Shown: positions 1-6,072 of the stretch, piece by piece
How the letters are laid out: every line of letters begins with the position of its first letter
How positions within the stretch are numbered: the stretch's first letter is position 1
From: an uncultured Clostridia bacterium
Lineage (GTDB): Bacteria > Bacillota > Clostridia > Oscillospirales > Acutalibacteraceae
Direction of reading: 5' to 3'
Length of the DNA stretch: 9,499 nt
Assembly (NCBI GenBank): GCA_944382025.1
Contig: CALWMQ010000194.1
Coordinates: forward strand, 1 to 9,499
Notes under the pieces: model-generated
Seen by the model: the letters and a program-made list of their open reading frames with translations, nothing else
What the model was told of the DNA's origin: nothing
Databases searched by the model: none
Position numbers and translations under genes: made by a program

Positions 1-42
1 TTTCACATATTTATTCAGTTGGGATACGGTGATCACCCGCAT
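1..42 (-). CDS. xseA: Exodeoxyribonuclease VII large subunit, N-terminal fragment (3' end beyond window)
   Basis: Only the first 14 codons are in the window. Reading down from an ATG at 42 they give MRVITVSQLNKYVK, the typical opening of XseA, which starts its OB-fold domain with a V-T/S-V-S-Q-L-N-x-Y motif. XseA with XseB forms exonuclease VII, which degrades single-stranded DNA to oligonucleotides in the cytoplasm. A good ribosome site (AGAAAGGA) ends 9 bases before the ATG. The first 32 bases overlap the end of the TsaD-like gene in another frame, so translation is probably coupled. Synteny supports the call, because xseA lies shortly after nusB in Bacillus subtilis too. The rest of the protein cannot be judged. 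Confidence 0.85.
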   Translation of the reverse strand, partial: MRVITVSQLNKYVK

Positions 43-1123
43 AGCGGCAGTTCCTTTCTATGGCCGGAACGTCTTTCGATCCGGCTTTTTCACGGCAAGC
101 CCGCTGGGCGCTCCGGCAGGCTGCGGAATGGCGGGAAAGCTCATAGAGTTGCCCAGACCCACCCGCAGAAAAATATCCGTTCCCGCCCAGCCGGACGGCG
201 CCCAGCACCGCAATACCCGCCGCGTTATCAGCAGAATACACCGGCGGGGCAAAACAGCCCTCAAAACGTTGAGTCAGGGCCTGTTTCAGCAGAGAGTTGG
301 ACATGACCCCGCCCGCATACAGCAGGGGTAAACTCCCGAACCGGGTCCGCAGGGATTGGGTCATCCCCTCCACCGCCGCCAATACGCTCATCAGGCAGAA
401 AAGGGCAACTTCTTCAGCGGGAGCTCCCTTATTCAGCATATCCCGGCACTGGTTTTCCACTCCGGACAAATGGCAGTGTCCCTCCTGGAGAGACGGCTTG
501 GGACGATAAGTCCCACCGGCTTTCAGCGCCAGCTTTTCCAGCGCTGGCCCTGCCGGGAATGGGAGGCCCAGCATACCGCCCACCCGGTCAATCAGCTGTC
601 CCGCTTTCAGATCCAGGGATTTTCCTACCGTTTGGCAGCGGATGACCGTTTCCCGGTCCGGGGTAACCAATAGGGCGTCGGTTGTCCCCCCGGAAACATG
701 AAACGCCAGGAAAGGGGCTTCCAGCCAGGACAATTTCCCCGCCCCGTACAGAGCGGCGGCTACATGGCCCTGCTGATGGGTAAAGCGGTATACAGGTTTT
801 CCCGTAACAGCCGCCAGCTGGCGGGCCGCCCCCAGCCCTACCAGAAAGCAGGGCATATAGGAACCCTCCGCCTGCTGGGGCCGGTCGGAGGCGGCTACCG
901 CCGCCAGCTCCCCCAAAGGCCGGCCGGCCTCCAGGGCCAGCTTTTCCAGCATTTCCGGCAATTGGCGGGTATGATGGAACACCGCGTCGCTCTGGCGCAG
1001 GCCCATCTCCCCTTCTCTGACGGGCAGCAATTGTTTTACCTGCCACATCCTCCCCGCTTCGGCGTCAAATGCTGCGGCGGAGGTGGTGTAATTACTGGTG
1101 TCCATTCCGAGAATCAGGCCCAC
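11..1123 (-). CDS. TsaD/Kae1-like ASKHA-fold protein (O-sialoglycoprotein endopeptidase family paralogue)
   Basis: A 370-residue protein of the TsaD/Kae1/Gcp family. Visible landmarks are the N-terminal phosphate loop (MDTSNYT, D8), the metal-binding HxxxH motif (H116-QQG-H120), the second phosphate loop HVSGGTT (142-148), the LDLKAGQLIDRVGG helix with the GLPFPAGPALEKLA segment, GGVMSN (271-276) and the third metal ligand in SADNAAG (D299). True TsaD makes the t6A modification of tRNA with TsaB and TsaE. This protein departs from TsaD in several motifs (SGGTT rather than SGGHT), so I call it a paralogue with unknown substrate. The start is GTG at 1123: AAAGGGG lies 8 bases upstream, only 20 bases after nusB stops; ATG at 1105 is the alternative. 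About 58 residues after the ASKHA core (from about 313) are Arg/Ala/Cys-rich, match no part of the fold I recognise, and run into xseA. Confidence 0.85.
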   Translation of the reverse strand: MGLILGMDTSNYTTSAAAFDAEAGRMWQVKQLLPVREGEMGLRQSDAVFHHTRQLPEMLEKLALEAGRPLGELAAVAASDRPQQAEGSYMPCFLVGLGAARQLAAVTGKPVYRFTHQQGHVAAALYGAGKLSWLEAPFLAFHVSGGTTDALLVTPDRETVIRCQTVGKSLDLKAGQLIDRVGGMLGLPFPAGPALEKLALKAGGTYRPKPSLQEGHCHLSGVENQCRDMLNKGAPAEEVALFCLMSVLAAVEGMTQSLRTRFGSLPLLYAGGVMSNSLLKQALTQRFEGCFAPPVYSADNAAGIAVLGAVRLGGNGYFSAGGSGQLYELSRHSAACRSAQRACREKAGSKDVPAIERNCRYAGDHRIPTE

Positions 1124-1143
1124 CGTTCCGTCCCCTTTCCCGT

Positions 1144-1608
1144 TCAGTCCTCCGCTTGGGCACTAACCGTTTCCCTGTCAGGGGTTTCCTGGGGCTTGTG
1201 CGCCTTCCCGGCAGCCTCCGGGCGCCGTGCAACCCCTCCAAGCACCCCGTTGATAAAGGCGGGATCCTCGTCTCCTCCGTATTTTTTAGCCAGTTCCACC
1301 GCTTCATTGATGGAGACGCTCACCGGTATATCTTCCACGAACTCCATCTCATACACTGCCAAGCGAAGGATAGACAAGGCTACCCGGGAGAGCCTGTCCT
1401 TACTCCATTTCAGGGAATGGGCCGAAATCAACGCGTCTTCCTCTTCAAGATGATCCACGGCCCCCTGGGCCAGGGACAGGGCAAAGGCATTTTTTTGGAG
1501 ATCCCGGGCCTCCCCCGCGTTTTCCAGGATCTGTTGGAGACTATCCTGGGTGAAGGTCTTTTCAAAAAGCAAGATAAACGCTGTTTCCCGCGCTTCTCGT
1601 CTTGTCAT
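1144..1608 (-). CDS. nusB: Transcription antitermination factor NusB
   Basis: A 154-residue all-helical protein with clear NusB signatures: RREARETAFILLFE at the N-terminus (residues 3-16), W68 followed by RLSRVALSILRLAVYEM (72-88), then DIPVSVSINEAVELAKKYG (93-111) and the end motif DPAFINGVLGG (115-125). NusB binds boxA RNA together with S10 (NusE) and supports processive rRNA transcription. The last 29 residues form a charged, probably disordered tail beyond the family core. The ATG at 1608 has purine-rich ribosome-site sequence upstream (AAGGAAAGG about 11 bases away and GGTGG nearer). A 138-base gap with a strong hairpin separates it from the Asp23-family gene, and the TsaD-like gene follows after 20 bases, probably in the same transcript. 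Confidence 0.95.
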   Translation of the reverse strand: MTRREARETAFILLFEKTFTQDSLQQILENAGEARDLQKNAFALSLAQGAVDHLEEEDALISAHSLKWSKDRLSRVALSILRLAVYEMEFVEDIPVSVSINEAVELAKKYGGDEDPAFINGVLGGVARRPEAAGKAHKPQETPDRETVSAQAED

Positions 1609-1699
1609 GATCCACCATGCCTTTCCTTTTTACAAAATCCTGCCGTTTGTTTCCATCGCCGTCTCTGTTCGGCAAAAAACGACAGTCCATACAAGGACA

Positions 1700-1728
1700 G
1701 GACCCTCCGCAGTATCTGAGGAGGGTCC
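1700..1728 (-). terminator. Hairpin attenuator between the Asp23-family gene and nusB
   Basis: A perfect 9-bp stem (1720-1728 with 1700-1708, GGACCCTCC/GGAGGGTCC) is extended inside by a G-A mismatch and a further 3-bp CAG/CTG stem closing a 3-base loop. On the transcribed strand it starts 18 bases after the Asp23-family stop. The sequence just after it (TGTCCTTG) is only half T, so it is not a classic strong terminator. A weaker GTCC/GGAC hairpin (1685-1698) follows, with six Ts (1674-1679) shortly after. I read the pair as a leaky terminator or attenuator that lowers nusB expression relative to the gene before it; RNA processing or mRNA stabilisation are alternatives. No promoter is visible between it and nusB. 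Confidence 0.6.
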
Positions 1729-1746
1729 CCACCGTTTGATATTCGT

Positions 1747-2115
1747 TTAGGCTTCAGCTTTTTTGTCCTCGTCCAGAACGATACCCGCCACATGAACGTT
1801 GACCTTGGTCACCGGCTTGCCGGTCATGGACTGAACCGCAACCTTGACCCCATGCTGTACCTGCCCGGCCACCTCGGGGATCTTAGCCCCCAGGCGCAGG
1901 TTGATATACACGTCCAGCACCGTCTCATTTTCATTGTTGAGCACCTTCACCGACTTGGCGGCGGAAGAACTGATCAGCCCCCGGATATCGGTTGGGCGCT
2001 GGGCCATACCGGCCACTCCCTGGACTTCCAGCGCCGCGGTACTGGCAATGGTGGCAATAACATCTTCCGAAATAATGCAGCTGCCCTCGGACGGCTTGTA
2101 TCCTTTATCATCCAT
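1747..2115 (-). CDS. Asp23/Gls24 family envelope stress response protein (YqhY-like)
   Basis: A 122-residue protein of the Asp23/Gls24 (DUF322) family. It has the characteristic start GxCIISEDVIATIASTAALEVQGVAGM (residues 11-37), the central DVYINLRLGAKIPEVAGQVQHGVKVAVQSMTG (68-99) and the closing VTKVNVHVAGIV (102-113), followed by an acidic and basic tail. It has no signal peptide or membrane segment. The Bacillus subtilis gene at the same place is yqhY, which lies beside accB-accC and is linked to control of acetyl-CoA carboxylase; here accBC are not adjacent, so that role cannot be assumed. Translation starts at the ATG at 2115 behind a near-ideal ribosome site, AAGGAGGT, 7 bases upstream. 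It has its own sigma-A-type promoter and is the first gene of the segment running to xseA. Confidence 0.92.
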   Translation of the reverse strand: MDDKGYKPSEGSCIISEDVIATIASTAALEVQGVAGMAQRPTDIRGLISSSAAKSVKVLNNENETVLDVYINLRLGAKIPEVAGQVQHGVKVAVQSMTGKPVTKVNVHVAGIVLDEDKKAEA

Positions 2116-2161
2116 GAAGATGACCTCCTTATAGATGGATTTCTCAGGTGGTTTCTCATCT

Positions 2162-2189
2162 ATTATACCACAAAGTCCGTCCGGGGCAA
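2162..2189 (-). promoter_or_regulatory. Sigma-A-type promoter with extended -10 for the Asp23-family gene and nusB
   Basis: On the minus strand the -35 is TTGCCC (2189-2184; 4 of 6 consensus bases), then a 16-base spacer, then a perfect TATAAT (2167-2162) preceded by TGG, which makes an extended -10. Transcription should begin near 2155, giving a leader of about 40 bases containing the AAGGAGGT ribosome site. It lies entirely in the 84-base gap after spoIIIAH, whose stop is only 10 bases upstream of the -35. This is the clearest promoter in the window and indicates expression of the downstream genes in growing cells, independent of the sporulation operon. No terminator separates it from spoIIIAH, so read-through in the mother cell is also possible. 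Confidence 0.85.
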
Positions 2190-2199
2190 CTCTTTTTTC

Positions 2200-2769
2200 T
2201 CATTTTACAGGAACAATACTAATATTTTGCGCGACAATATCCGACTGGGATGTAACGATCTCCGTGATCTGCACCGTATCCTGGATCTGGAGAGCCTCGC
2301 TGCGTACCACGACGCTGCAATTTTCCCCTTCTATATATACCACGCAGTCGGAAAACCCCTTGGCCTTGATCAGGCTTTCAATTTTGCTTTCCTGCTCCAG
2401 AGCCGCTGTAACCGCCTCAATTTTTGCCGTTGCCTGGGCCTTCATCTCATCCGTAGCCTTGACATCGTTCAGGGTATCTTTAATAATATCCAACGCTTCC
2501 TGCCGGGCGTTCTCCCGGTTCAGCCGCGCCTGGACAAAATAGTCATCCGGGTCCCCGGTGGTAGCGCTGGTTTCCCCTTCAGTGGTGACGGTAGACCCAT
2601 TGTTTACATATTGGGCATCCCCCAGATTTTTGTCGGTATCCGATGTACCCGCGTTGGCCGACACATCCGGCACCTGGTTGGCGAAATAATAATTCAGATA
2701 TACCGCCAGCCCTAAAGCCACTACCAGAGTGGCCAGCAGCACTTGTTTCTTACCAAAAAATCCGTTCAT
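2200..2769 (-). CDS. spoIIIAH: Stage III sporulation protein AH, SpoIIQ-binding ring component
   Basis: A 189-residue protein with a single N-terminal membrane segment (about 9-29), a low-complexity Ser/Thr/Asp/Gly linker (about 35-75) and an extracytoplasmic domain opening with the family motif DDYFVQARLNRENARQEALD (75-94), then a long helix and a beta region ending in NISIVPVK. The fold is that of the YscJ/FliF ring-building domain. In characterised sporeformers SpoIIIAH lies in the mother-cell-derived forespore membrane and binds forespore SpoIIQ, or its counterpart, across the intermembrane space, joining the two halves of the feeding channel. It is last in the operon, 143 bases after spoIIIAG. 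The start at 2769 is fixed by the membrane segment beginning at once; ribosome-site purines (AAAGGA, GGAG) precede it. Confidence 0.95.
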   Translation of the reverse strand: MNGFFGKKQVLLATLVVALGLAVYLNYYFANQVPDVSANAGTSDTDKNLGDAQYVNNGSTVTTEGETSATTGDPDDYFVQARLNRENARQEALDIIKDTLNDVKATDEMKAQATAKIEAVTAALEQESKIESLIKAKGFSDCVVYIEGENCSVVVRSEALQIQDTVQITEIVTSQSDIVAQNISIVPVK

Positions 2770-2804
2770 CAGACTCCATTCCTTTCGCTTTTCTCATGTT
2801 TTCT

Positions 2805-2820
2805 CCCGTTCCCAAACGGG
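2805..2820 (-). repeat. Short hairpin in the spoIIIAG-spoIIIAH gap
   Basis: A perfect 6-bp inverted repeat (CCCGTT/AACGGG) with a 4-base loop sits 35 bases before the spoIIIAH start, in a 143-base gap with no convincing gene. It has no following T tract on either strand, so it is not a terminator. It may affect mRNA stability or access to the spoIIIAH ribosome site. The rest of the gap shows nothing recognisable. Confidence 0.4.
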
Positions 2821-2912
2821 GTAATATGTAAACCATCGTCCTTGATGCGCCGTGGCTTCCCAGACGGCTTTGTTTTCCTCAGCCGCGCCGTTCCGCCCTG
2901 TTGGAAAACCGG

Positions 2913-3524
2913 TTACGCCAGTTTGCTGACGCAGACCCGCTTGGATGATATATTGAGGGCCGTCGTAATGGCGTCGATCACCCGCTGCTGAACCAGGGCC
3001 TGATCGCCTCCCTGGCATACCACCACCACCCCCTTCACCGTCGGCTGGATCTCGGTCACCAGAAGCCCCTGCCGTCCATCCTCCGTATCCACGATGATAA
3101 TATTTTCCTCGGTATCGTCCCGCTGCTGCAGCTTGTTGGTATTTTCCCCTGTATCCTCTACCCGGTCACTGTTAACCTTCTGCTGGCTGGCGTAAACATA
3201 TTCCACCCCATTCTCCAAGGTCACCATAACCTGGCATTCGCCCGCTCCCTCAATACTGCCCACAATGGCTTTCAGCTTTTCCTCCGTTTGAGCGATGAAC
3301 TCCTCCGCCGACAGCTGGGCCGATGTAGGGGCTGCTTTCTTTTCCGGCCAGAACTGAGACAGCAGGATCAAACCGATTCCTACCGCCCCCGCCAGCAGCA
3401 GGAGATGCTGGCCATGCTTCCCTTTCAAATACTCACTCAATTTTTTCACGGTGCCGCCATCGCGCCCCTGCGCCGACGGCCTTCCCTTTTCCGGGCCTTC
3501 CCGGGCCTTTCTTTCCTCGTCCAT
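2913..3524 (-). CDS. spoIIIAG: Stage III sporulation protein AG, ring-forming channel component
   Basis: A 203-residue protein: a charged cytoplasmic head (1-39), one membrane segment (about 40-58), and an extracytoplasmic ring-building domain. The domain begins with EEKLKAIVGSIEGAGECQVMVTL (81-103), has an acidic, polar insert (about 112-145) in the place where Bacillus SpoIIIAG has its beta-barrel insertion, and closes with LLVTEIQPTVKGVVVVCQGG (154-173) and a final helix-strand ending in RVCVSKLA. In Bacillus subtilis SpoIIIAG assembles into a large ring in the mother-cell membrane that forms the pore of the feeding channel. The ATG at 3524 lies 15 bases after the spoIIIAF stop; AAAGGATGGA between them is the ribosome site, so the two are probably translationally coupled. 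Confidence 0.95.
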   Translation of the reverse strand: MDEERKAREGPEKGRPSAQGRDGGTVKKLSEYLKGKHGQHLLLLAGAVGIGLILLSQFWPEKKAAPTSAQLSAEEFIAQTEEKLKAIVGSIEGAGECQVMVTLENGVEYVYASQQKVNSDRVEDTGENTNKLQQRDDTEENIIIVDTEDGRQGLLVTEIQPTVKGVVVVCQGGDQALVQQRVIDAITTALNISSKRVCVSKLA

Positions 3525-3539
3525 CAGCTTTCCATCCTT

Positions 3540-4013
3540 TCATCCGGTCGTTTCCATCACCACGTTGACGCCCAGCTGCTTTTCCAACACCTCCCTGGCC
3601 GCCAAGGCCTTCGGCTTACTTTGTTTGTCCAGCGTAACAGTAACCTGCTGTATATATATGCTCCCCTCTTCTGAAGTATCCGTCTTTACCTCAATTTTTT
3701 CCGCCTCTACCCCGGAACTTTCCAATACCGTCCGTGCCAGTTGTTCCACCGTCTCCTGTACCTGCCGCATGAGTTGCTGGTTGACCCGCTCCTCCAACAG
3801 CTCCGCCTGCACCTCCCCCGGCAAAGCGGATATATCCAGCCGTGTCAGGGATCCAGCATTCAGCAGCGGCATAATCAGGCAGCAGAGGAAAAAAGCGGAG
3901 AGAATCAGCTTAAATATCTTTCCGGTCCCTTCTTTGGGGGCCAGCATCTGCAGCATAGCACAGACAATCGCGGCCACACACAGGGCTGCCGCCCAGGCTT
4001 TGATGGAATCCAT
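3540..4013 (-). CDS. spoIIIAF: Stage III sporulation protein AF
   Basis: A 157-residue protein with two N-terminal membrane helices (about 6-24 and 33-51) joined by the short conserved loop PKEGTGKIFK, followed by a helix rich in Glu and Gln (66-100) and a small C-terminal ring-building-like domain (about 103-155). It is shorter than the roughly 206-residue Bacillus protein. SpoIIIAF is a subunit of the SpoIIIA complex in the mother-cell membrane around the forespore; its extracytoplasmic domain resembles those of AG and AH. The ATG at 4013 has AAGGGAAGG just upstream. It stands 90 bases after spoIIIAE stops, and spoIIIAG begins 15 bases after it ends. Confidence 0.93.
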   Translation of the reverse strand: MDSIKAWAAALCVAAIVCAMLQMLAPKEGTGKIFKLILSAFFLCCLIMPLLNAGSLTRLDISALPGEVQAELLEERVNQQLMRQVQETVEQLARTVLESSGVEAEKIEVKTDTSEEGSIYIQQVTVTLDKQSKPKALAAREVLEKQLGVNVVMETTG

Positions 4014-4103
4014 CTTTATCCTTCCCTTCTGATAGGGCAGCTCCCGGTTCCCCGCTAAAGCCCCGTCACATTTATCCCACCCTCCCTGCGCCCATCCGCC
4101 GGT

Positions 4104-5243
4104 TCAGACGGCCGGCATAGCCATCGTTACAATGGTGGTGGACACGATCATAAACAGGGAACAAAAGGCCAGTACCCCGATCAAGGTCTTGACCACTGAC
4201 TGGGCCATCTTCAGCAGGGAAGGCAAGGTTTCCAATCCGAACATCTCCGCCGCCATCACGCACACGCTCAGGCAAAGGTTCCATGCCACGCATTCCAGTA
4301 GCGGGGGCAGTACGATCAGGGCAGTAGCCAGGATCCCGAAACCGCCCAGGGTGGATTTGAGAAGCCCCAGGCAGCTTTTAATGGTCCCGAACGCCTCCCC
4401 TAAAGCGCCTCCCACAACCGGGACAAAACTGGCAAGGGAGAATTTTACCGCCCGGAGCCCTACCGTATCCGCCGCGCTGCCCGCCAGGCTTTGCAGAGAC
4501 AACAGGCCCACAAACACCGTGGTGGACAGGCCTAAAAGCCATACCGCCGCTTTTTGCAGCATCCCTCCGGCAGCCTCCAGCTTCATACCCGGGGCTACCG
4601 ACCCTGTCAGCCCCAATGCCAGAGAGATGGTCATCAAGGGCACCACCACCTGGGTGGACAGCAGGGAGATCAATTCCGCGGCGAACAGCACCACCGATTG
4701 ATAGGATACCGCTGTCACCGCCTGGCCGGAGGTCAGCATTATCCCCGCGTATACCGGCACAAAACTCATCATAAACACCGAGGTGCTTTCCGCCGCCTCA
4801 CATACCTGCCGGATACACTTGGATACCGGCAGCAAAATGGCCCCGCAGGCCGCCAGACCGCAGATGACGCTGAAAATCTGGCTGGAACCCGGTTCCCGGA
4901 TGGTCTGCTTCATCCCATCCATCCAGGCGCTCAGCAGAATGATCCCCAGCACGATCCCGCAGGACCGCAGCGGCACAGCCGCGGCAGCCGAAAAGGCGCT
5001 CAACAGATTATCCCAAATCGTCCGGGGTTCCAGGGAGGTTAGAGAATCCATTTCCAGACCGTCAATCCCCAGCTTGTCCAGCAGTTCCCGGGTCCCCTGG
5101 GGCAGGCTCTGGAGAAGTTCTTCTCCTCCGCTGGCTTCCAGCTGTTCCTCGTACAGTTCTTCCACCGTCTGAGCGGATACCGGCAATGCGCACAACGCGG
5201 CCAACAGGCCCACCAGCAGCAAAATTTTCCATACCCGTTTCAT
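4104..5243 (-). CDS. spoIIIAE: Stage III sporulation protein AE, polytopic membrane subunit
   Basis: A 379-residue protein with a signal peptide (basic MKRVWK, then a Leu-rich core, probable cleavage after VSA24), an acidic extracytoplasmic N-terminal region (about 25-85) and a series of membrane helices filling the rest. The best family marker is the stretch SLAGSAADTVGLRAVKFSLA followed by SFVPVVGGALGEAFGTIKS, a SpoIIIAE-specific loop. It is the largest integral subunit of the SpoIIIA complex and is thought to form or organise its membrane part. I place the start at the ATG at 5243, which overlaps the spoIIIAD stop by one base (TGATG) and has GGGGGG 5 bases upstream. A GTG at 5246 directly before it is the alternative. 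Coupled translation with spoIIIAD is very likely. Confidence 0.95.
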   Translation of the reverse strand: MKRVWKILLLVGLLAALCALPVSAQTVEELYEEQLEASGGEELLQSLPQGTRELLDKLGIDGLEMDSLTSLEPRTIWDNLLSAFSAAAAVPLRSCGIVLGIILLSAWMDGMKQTIREPGSSQIFSVICGLAACGAILLPVSKCIRQVCEAAESTSVFMMSFVPVYAGIMLTSGQAVTAVSYQSVVLFAAELISLLSTQVVVPLMTISLALGLTGSVAPGMKLEAAGGMLQKAAVWLLGLSTTVFVGLLSLQSLAGSAADTVGLRAVKFSLASFVPVVGGALGEAFGTIKSCLGLLKSTLGGFGILATALIVLPPLLECVAWNLCLSVCVMAAEMFGLETLPSLLKMAQSVVKTLIGVLAFCSLFMIVSTTIVTMAMPAV

Positions 5244-5647
5244 CACGTCCCCCCTGTCCCATTGATCAGGGAAACTGCCAGTTCCCCAATTTTTTGAAAC
5301 AGCGGCAGGGCCAGCACCAGTAAAGCGGCCTTTCCCGCCAGTTCAGCCTTGGACGCCAGAGCCGTCTCCCCGGCATCCTTGCAGGCGTCGGAGGCCAGCT
5401 GGGTGATCAGGCATACCCCCAAAGCTTTGAACAGCACCAGACCATATTCATCCGGCATATTGGCCTGTCCCAGAAGTTCTTTCAGGCTGTCCAGCACCGG
5501 CGCCACCTGCAGGAGCACCAGTACCATGATTCCCAGCCCTGCCGCCAAGGCCACCGCCATGGCCTGTTCCGGACGGGTCTGGCGCAGGATTACGGCTAAA
5601 AACGCCGCCAGCACTACCAGAGCTGCCACACTTCCTATTTCCATCAT
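5243..5647 (-). CDS. spoIIIAD: Stage III sporulation protein AD
   Basis: A 134-residue hydrophobic protein with about four membrane helices (roughly 5-21, 28-48, 68-86, 104-128). The diagnostic segment is ALGVCLITQLASDACKDAGE (75-94) followed by ALASKAELAGK, a SpoIIIAD signature; RQTRPEQA in the first loop is also conserved. SpoIIIAC and SpoIIIAD are paired small membrane subunits of the channel. Two adjacent ATG codons (5647, 5644) could start it; the only clear ribosome site, AAAGG, is 11 bases before the first. An out-of-frame ATG at 5657 competes for the same site. It ends within the spoIIIAE start, but a 111-base gap with a hairpin separates it from spoIIIAC. Confidence 0.94.
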   Translation of the reverse strand: MMEIGSVAALVVLAAFLAVILRQTRPEQAMAVALAAGLGIMVLVLLQVAPVLDSLKELLGQANMPDEYGLVLFKALGVCLITQLASDACKDAGETALASKAELAGKAALLVLALPLFQKIGELAVSLINGTGGT

Positions 5648-5672
5648 TCACGACCATGCCTTTCCCATCGCC

Positions 5673-5701
5673 GGAAACCGCCTTCTATTGAGCCGGTTTC
5701 C
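5673..5701 (-). repeat. Inverted repeat in the spoIIIAC-spoIIIAD gap
   Basis: A perfect 8-bp inverted repeat (GGAAACCG/CGGTTTCC) around a 13-base loop lies in the middle of the 111-base gap, ending 25 bases before the spoIIIAD start. No T tract follows on either strand, so it is not an intrinsic terminator. It could stabilise or punctuate the mRNA and so set the AC:AD ratio. No short gene was found in the gap. Confidence 0.5.
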
Positions 5702-5758
5702 TTCCTGCTGAGCCGCCGTTCCCAGCCCCTATTCCTTCCACGGCCAACCTTCTCCGGC

Positions 5759-5953
5759 TTACAGCCCAAAAACCGACTTCACCATCCGGAATAGATCGCT
5801 GATTTCGGTAACCACCATGGTCAGTACCACGATGAGGCCTGCCAGAGTCGTCAGCATGGCCTGCTCCTCCCGACCGGAGCGGATCAATACCTGGTTCAGC
5901 ACCGCCACAATAATCCCAATGGCGGCTATCTTGAAAATCAAATCCACGTCCAT
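5759..5953 (-). CDS. spoIIIAC: Stage III sporulation protein AC
   Basis: A 64-residue membrane protein with two helices (about 4-22 and 33-53) separated by the conserved polar loop RSGREEQA (25-32). The family ending TEISDLFRMVKSVFGL is present and the length is as expected. It is a small membrane subunit of the SpoIIIA channel and probably pairs with SpoIIIAD. The reading frame stays open far upstream, to about 6202, but that extension lies across the end of spoIIIAB in another frame and looks non-coding. The ATG at 5953 is where family similarity begins, with AAAGGA about 11 bases upstream. A 119-base gap precedes it. Confidence 0.93.
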   Translation of the reverse strand: MDVDLIFKIAAIGIIVAVLNQVLIRSGREEQAMLTTLAGLIVVLTMVVTEISDLFRMVKSVFGL

Positions 5954-6020
5954 ACTGATGTCCGTCCTTTCTGGGCCTTTTCCTTTGGGGGATGCCCATC
6001 TTCTTGTTCCGTCACCGCCT

Positions 6021-6037
6021 GCCTCCCCATGGGAAGC
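6021..6037 (-). repeat. Small hairpin in the spoIIIAB-spoIIIAC gap
   Basis: On the transcribed strand a 7-bp stem (GCTTCCC with GGGAGGC, one G-U pair) closes a 3-base loop; its core CCCATGGG is an 8-base palindrome. It lies in a 119-base gap without a gene. No T tract follows, so it is not a terminator. Such a short GC-rich palindrome could be chance; it is listed because similar hairpins occur in two other gaps of the operon. Confidence 0.3.
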
Positions 6038-6072
6038 CCACGGCTGAATCGTGAAACCGTTTTTCCGCACCG

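Noticed and set aside
588..1046. Minus-strand Gly/Pro/Arg-rich open frame of 152 codons inside the TsaD-like gene
   Set aside because: Composition is typical of an off-frame reading, and the overlapping frame has clear catalytic motifs.
698..1453. Plus-strand open frame of 251 codons
   Set aside because: Antisense to the TsaD-like gene and nusB, with a low-complexity, Arg/Gln/Pro-rich translation and no domain; a shadow in GC-rich DNA.
1792..2715. Plus-strand open frame of 307 codons antisense to spoIIIAH and the Asp23-family gene
   Set aside because: It mirrors two confidently identified minus-strand genes and their gap, resembles no family I know, and the minus-strand promoter and ribosome site lie inside it. 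The opening is a by-product of codon use.
2794..3018. Possible 74-codon minus-strand gene spanning the spoIIIAG end and the gap before spoIIIAH
   Set aside because: More than half lies inside spoIIIAG out of frame, it lacks a clear ribosome site, and the translation shows no membrane or domain pattern.
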